This document shows positions 59,900 to 64,000 of a stretch of DNA of 64,000 bases, in pieces. Source of the stretch: Polytrichum commune (lineage: Eukaryota > Streptophyta > Polytrichopsida > Polytrichales > Polytrichaceae). Made by a program: the position numbers and the translations under genes. Numbering within the stretch: the stretch's first letter is position 1; the number at the start of each line of letters is the position of its first letter. The DNA lies in contig OX485807.1 of assembly GCA_950295325.1 (NCBI GenBank), positions 12,861,001 through 12,925,000 on the forward strand. The letters are read 5' to 3'. Under the pieces are notes generated by a model. That model was not told the origin of the DNA. It was given only the letters and a program-made list of their open reading frames with translations, and did no database searches.

Positions 59900-62650
59900 T
59901 TTTGAGTGCACCCCCCAGACTTTGGTTTGTTGTATGAATTTTGATACAAGTGATAGATTATGGTCGTATAGGATGTTATCAAGGTTTAGTGGTTGGATTT
60001 TGGGGTCCTTTTATGTGGTATGGTGGGAGTTCCACTGGCATTGAAAGCTCATCTTTCGTTTATGAGCTCCTCATTTATCTTTGCTACTTGTGGTTTTAAA
60101 ATTTTGTGATGTGGGTGATGGGGATGCCAAAGGCCTATTATTTGGGTGATGTATGTTTTGTGTGGTGGTGTTGGTATTAAGGGTGGGGGATAGGGGTGTA
60201 TGCAATTGGATGGAGTGTTGGGTGTGTATGGTATGGTGTGTGGGTATAGTAAATGGTGGGTGGGAAGGTGGTTGTGGCCTATAAGCATATGCGCCGTATT
60301 GTTTTGTTTTTAGTGTTATGTTCGTGTTGGAATCTTTGTTGGTCATTATATGGGTGTTGGTGGGGTTATGTATCTAGGATAGCAATGATATTGAGGGTGG
60401 AAATTTCCTTAAGGAATTTGCAAAATTATTGTGAAAATTGTTGGTGAGACTACAACAAGGGTTGTTGTGTTGGCTATAGGTACCTCGGGAGGTAGTGAGA
60501 GGCATTTCTAGTAGTCTACTTTGGACTAACCAGTGAGAAAAGGATGTGCATTTTTTGTTATGGACATGTTGGTATACTTACTAGCGGAGCTTTGAGGGTG
60601 AAGGGTTGTATACCCACAAATGTTTGGTGAATGAGGTTGAGAATTTGTTGTTGGGCATGCTATATGTTTTGTTAGCGTGATTTCTTGTGTTCAGATTGAT
60701 CACCGGTTGATGTTGGCTATCTTGGTGGGTTGCTACATGAAGTGCATGTAGGATGGTGATATGGGTGCCACTCCTCGTATCAATATTGTTGTGGGAAATG
60801 TTGTAACTACAATGGTGCTGCAGAGACTGTGACATGAGTTTCCATGTGGATTGTTGAGTGGGCTTTGGGAGTATTGGAGTTTGTGTCAAGAGGATGTTGT
60901 AGTTAAGGAATTGCTAACATTTAAACCTAACCAAACAAAAACAAACTAGGGTACTAGGTCTCATGTAAGACTAAGCTAGTGTCTATAAAGGTAAATGTCA
61001 CATTGGATTAAGGGGTCTGATAGCAAGCTATGTCTTTTACTCCTTCATTCCTTCTTGGTTAGGCTTAATTCACACTCTTATAGTGCATTGGTGCCCTTTC
61101 TGTTGCATGTGATTCCATCTTAGGTGTGTGGACTTCTATCACCATCTATTCTCATCCTTAATGTTAGTTGTGAAGCCTAAGAACTTGGCAAGTAATCAAT
61201 GGCTCATAGTCCGGACAATGTCCGGGGGTAGTGTCTTTGAGTAACCACATATTATAGTTCTCACAACCTTTAACCTCATATTGCTTGGTTGATTGGCTAA
61301 TTAAACTCGGACCATTGCTCTTTATACTATTTCTCTATATCACCGCATTATGCAATATTTTGTCTTGACAGACATTCCACTCCACTTACTAACTCAATCG
61401 TTCTTCATCTTATGGGCCTATCGCCGGAGTTTGTTCATTTGTACTCAACTTTGATTGCCACCATCATTAATTAACTTGCTTTTAATCCTATGAATCTTCT
61501 TTCTCAAACTCTAGATTATAGCCATTGCTCTCACTCATGTATCTCTCATAAACTTCCAAATATGCACAACAATGATCAGAATGCCACTTCAAACACATTA
61601 AGCTTACCGCCCATGAAAATCATTCATTCACTCTCAATGTCAAAGTTGTCGATAAGTTTTAGAGTCCAAATCACTCAACTTTGTATGCCTAATTCTTAAG
61701 TCCTCAAGCTTCTCACTTGGAACTAGCCTAACATCTACTCATCCAAACTCACTTGAGATTTAGTACTTTCATAAGCCTAATGTTCCTATACTGAGACTAT
61801 GCAAGATTTATACATGAGAATTGCATGTCTCCTCTACTATCGACCTCCTTTTTGTAGAGTCGAGAGGGGAAAAATGTCGTTACATCCATTAACCGACTTG
61901 AAGTGACAGTAGCCTCTTATTCCTACTATGGATGATAATTTAGCTACCATGTGTTGGATGAAAGACATAAACTTGAAAATTGCATGCTTTGGTCAAGTTA
62001 TAGCCAAAAATATGGCTTACCATCAGTGCATGCGATTTCTAATTGATTACTATAGAGTAAATGAGATGGTTATTGCGATGGTTATTGCGATGGTTAATGG
62101 AATTAGGTAGTAGAGGGTGGTTTGCAAGCAAGGGAATACGCGGGGGGTGGGGGGTTGGGAACCGATATTTACTTTCTTTTGCGGGTGTGAATGTGTGGTA
62201 TGTTTTTGGGAATTGGGTTGTGTTTGTTGTAATTGTTTTTTTGGTTGTGGGTGTCTCGTTTTGCAGGAGATGCTTGTAATCCTTGGTAGCAATGGTCGTG
62301 TATGCAATTGTGTGGAGATATGTATGAATATAGCAAGGGCTGAGATGACCTTGGTGGTTGCGGTGTGGTGGTGTGGTGGTGTGGTTTGTGTCGTGAAGCG
62401 TGTTTGATGATGGTGTTGGCGTCAATTTGATTTCGGTGTTGCTCCTTGGTTGTGTGGTTGGGGTCGTCGTTAGCTTGAGCTTATGAGGCTATGGCATAGA
62501 TGCAATGTGGGGGCTGGGGGCTATGGCTCCAAGCATGCTTCCGTTCAGTTTGGTCTTGTGCATTAGGGTAGGACGGTGTAGGACGTGTTTGGTATGCTCT
62601 CACAGAGCGTTGACATATGGGTTGTGTTGGCAGTGTCTTTCGACATTGGA
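59900..62650 (-). repeat. Long G/T-rich block, A/C-rich on the minus strand
   Basis: Minus-strand frames are long and rich in Thr, His, Pro and Asn, as at 53.6-54.8 kb. A plain AT-rich part at about 60.95-62.05 kb interrupts it. No domain could be placed. A strand-biased LINE-like remnant is one reading; low-complexity drift is another. Confidence 0.3.
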
Positions 62651-64000
62651 TCTAATGTAAAAGGAGGATATGAATTAAGAGTGTTGCAAACGTAAGTGTT
62701 TTCTGAACTCCTATTTTTGGTGGATTTCATCCGGTACATGTGTAGTGTGTTGTGTATGTCCTAGGGATCTAGGTGATTCCATCATCATTATGCTAATCTC
62801 GTTACCCCACCCTAAACCCTCACCTACACCCGCCTCCCAACTATCTACAATCTACTACCTTGAATTGATCCACATGGAAAAGGCCTGCCCAAGCCCATGG
62901 AGTGATGGGTTTAGGTGTCATTAGTGGCGCCACCTCATACCGGGCCTCCACTACCTTCATATACGCTAGGACACATGCTCCACTCTATCTCGGGTTGGTT
63001 CAAGGTGGGTTTAGGGTGGTTTCTTAGTGCCTATTCTAGCCATTCTATCCACCAAGGGGAATGGCTACTTGCATAAAGGGGTAAGCTTGCCAAAGAGGTA
63101 GGCCCATGAAGCCAAGGGGGTTGGTTTTGGGCATAAAGTGGGTCGGTACTTGGGGTGCAAGGGGACGATTCTGCAACTGAACCGGGTCGGATCATGGAGG
63201 AAGTAGGTGGCTTTGCATACTGCTACTAGCTTGGGTCTAATACCTAGCTATGTTTAGTTGAGGCTAGACAATGAAGACGGGGGTCCTCGACATCTGCAAG
63301 GCCTTCATACACAAGGCCTAGGTATCGGAAAAAAAGAAGCTAGTGATTTTAACTTTGTATATTCAACAAATATTATATTACAACTAAACTTTATTATTAT
63401 TACAATAAGTTATACCTCTAATGAGCCCAAAGACTACCATGAATACATAAGTTTTTCTTAATCAACCACATATCTTGCACATATGTACATGCAATAGCTT
63501 AAAGTGTCGGTTAAGGCACCCTCTACCTTAGTGCTTGAGTTTTAGGATGTCCAAACACAACCAACATGTGGGACGAGAAATGACAAGAAAAGTGAGCCAC
63601 CCGGGCCCGGCGGCGGATTGGAGGGAGGGAGGGCAGGCCTCGGGTGGGGGAGTGGCATAATGGAGAGTTGTTCAGGTGGATTCAAATAAAGAGATGCCCC
63701 CCACCTCCTGAGGGGAGGCGAGGGTAGGCTTGGCTTGAGTCACCTCCTTGTTACATTATGAGCCTGCCAAGGTTGGACCGGTATATGCGTGAATGCATGG
63801 TACCAATAATCATGGCTAGAGCGAACCAACCCGTACACTGGTTCCTTGGAGGCAAGAGTTTTAGACATCCAACAACAAGGAACGAGTGTATGGGTTAGTT
63901 TGCCCAAAATCCAATAATCATCATCAACAGTGGTATCAAAGAACCTGTTCGTGGGTATCAAAATTGTAGTGATAGTCAAATATTGATATGTGGTGGGTAC
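62651..64000. other. Intergenic, nothing firm
   Basis: A TGGTATCAAAG at 63931-63941 resembles the initiator-Met primer site of LTR elements, but it lies too near the window end to judge. Confidence 0.3.

Noticed and set aside
62039-62425. Thr/His/Pro-rich frame as a real low-complexity protein
   Set aside because: The composition follows from the G/T-rich opposite strand; no start context or conserved part.
63931-63945. TGGTATCAAAG as an initiator-Met primer site of an LTR element
   Set aside because: A partial match at the window edge; no LTR boundary could be shown.

Overview
This looks like nuclear DNA from a plant with a large, repeat-rich genome. Five intron-bearing genes of plant type sit far apart in AT-rich sequence packed with transposon remains: GMP synthase, mitochondrial ATP synthase subunit g, cytochrome c oxidase subunit 5b, profilin and a germin-like protein. 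The germin-like protein and the plant form of COX5b point to land plants. The exact lineage cannot be fixed from this window; a seed-free plant is possible but not shown. No organelle DNA, rRNA, convincing tRNA or CRISPR array was found.

Layout. 1-4.6 kb: a cluster of small inverted-repeat elements (MITEs), a dispersed repeat built of short palindromes, and an 80-bp LINE insertion. 4.6-8.3 kb: GMP synthase (+). 10.4-16.3 kb: ATP synthase g (-) and COX5b (+), head to head around a 1.25-kb shared upstream region. 17.2-18.6 kb: a long-armed foldback element. 20.4-21.8 kb: a LINE 3' end inside an older repeat. 24.2-25.2 kb: profilin (+). 26.25-28.1 kb: a pogo-like DNA transposon nested in a TIR element. 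29-34.3 kb: remains of LTR retrotransposons (fossils). 38-38.9 kb: a second LINE of the same family. 41.4-42.6 kb: germin-like protein (-). 43-64 kb: almost all repeats, with a truncated gene fragment at 52.5 kb, tandem arrays at 55.7-57.1 kb and 58.1-58.4 kb, and a near-perfect inverted duplication at 58.4-58.7 kb.

Function. ATP synthase g and COX5b are both nuclear-encoded parts of mitochondrial oxidative phosphorylation, and a telo-box and a G-box lie between them. GMP synthase (purine synthesis), profilin (actin) and the germin-like protein (secreted cupin) are unrelated neighbours. No operon-like system is present.

Most notable: (1) a LINE family whose C-terminal part has a CCHC finger and a restriction-enzyme-like endonuclease pattern, with a hairpin and microsatellite tail at the 3' end, present in three copies, two with clear target-site duplications; (2) a dispersed repeat made of tandem ~20-bp palindromes; (3) a pogo-like element with exact TA duplications, whose transposase remnant ends in a PCNA-binding-type motif; (4) a recent inverted plus direct duplication at 58.4 kb. 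Exon boundaries were read by eye from frame, splice sites and family knowledge; no alignment was run.
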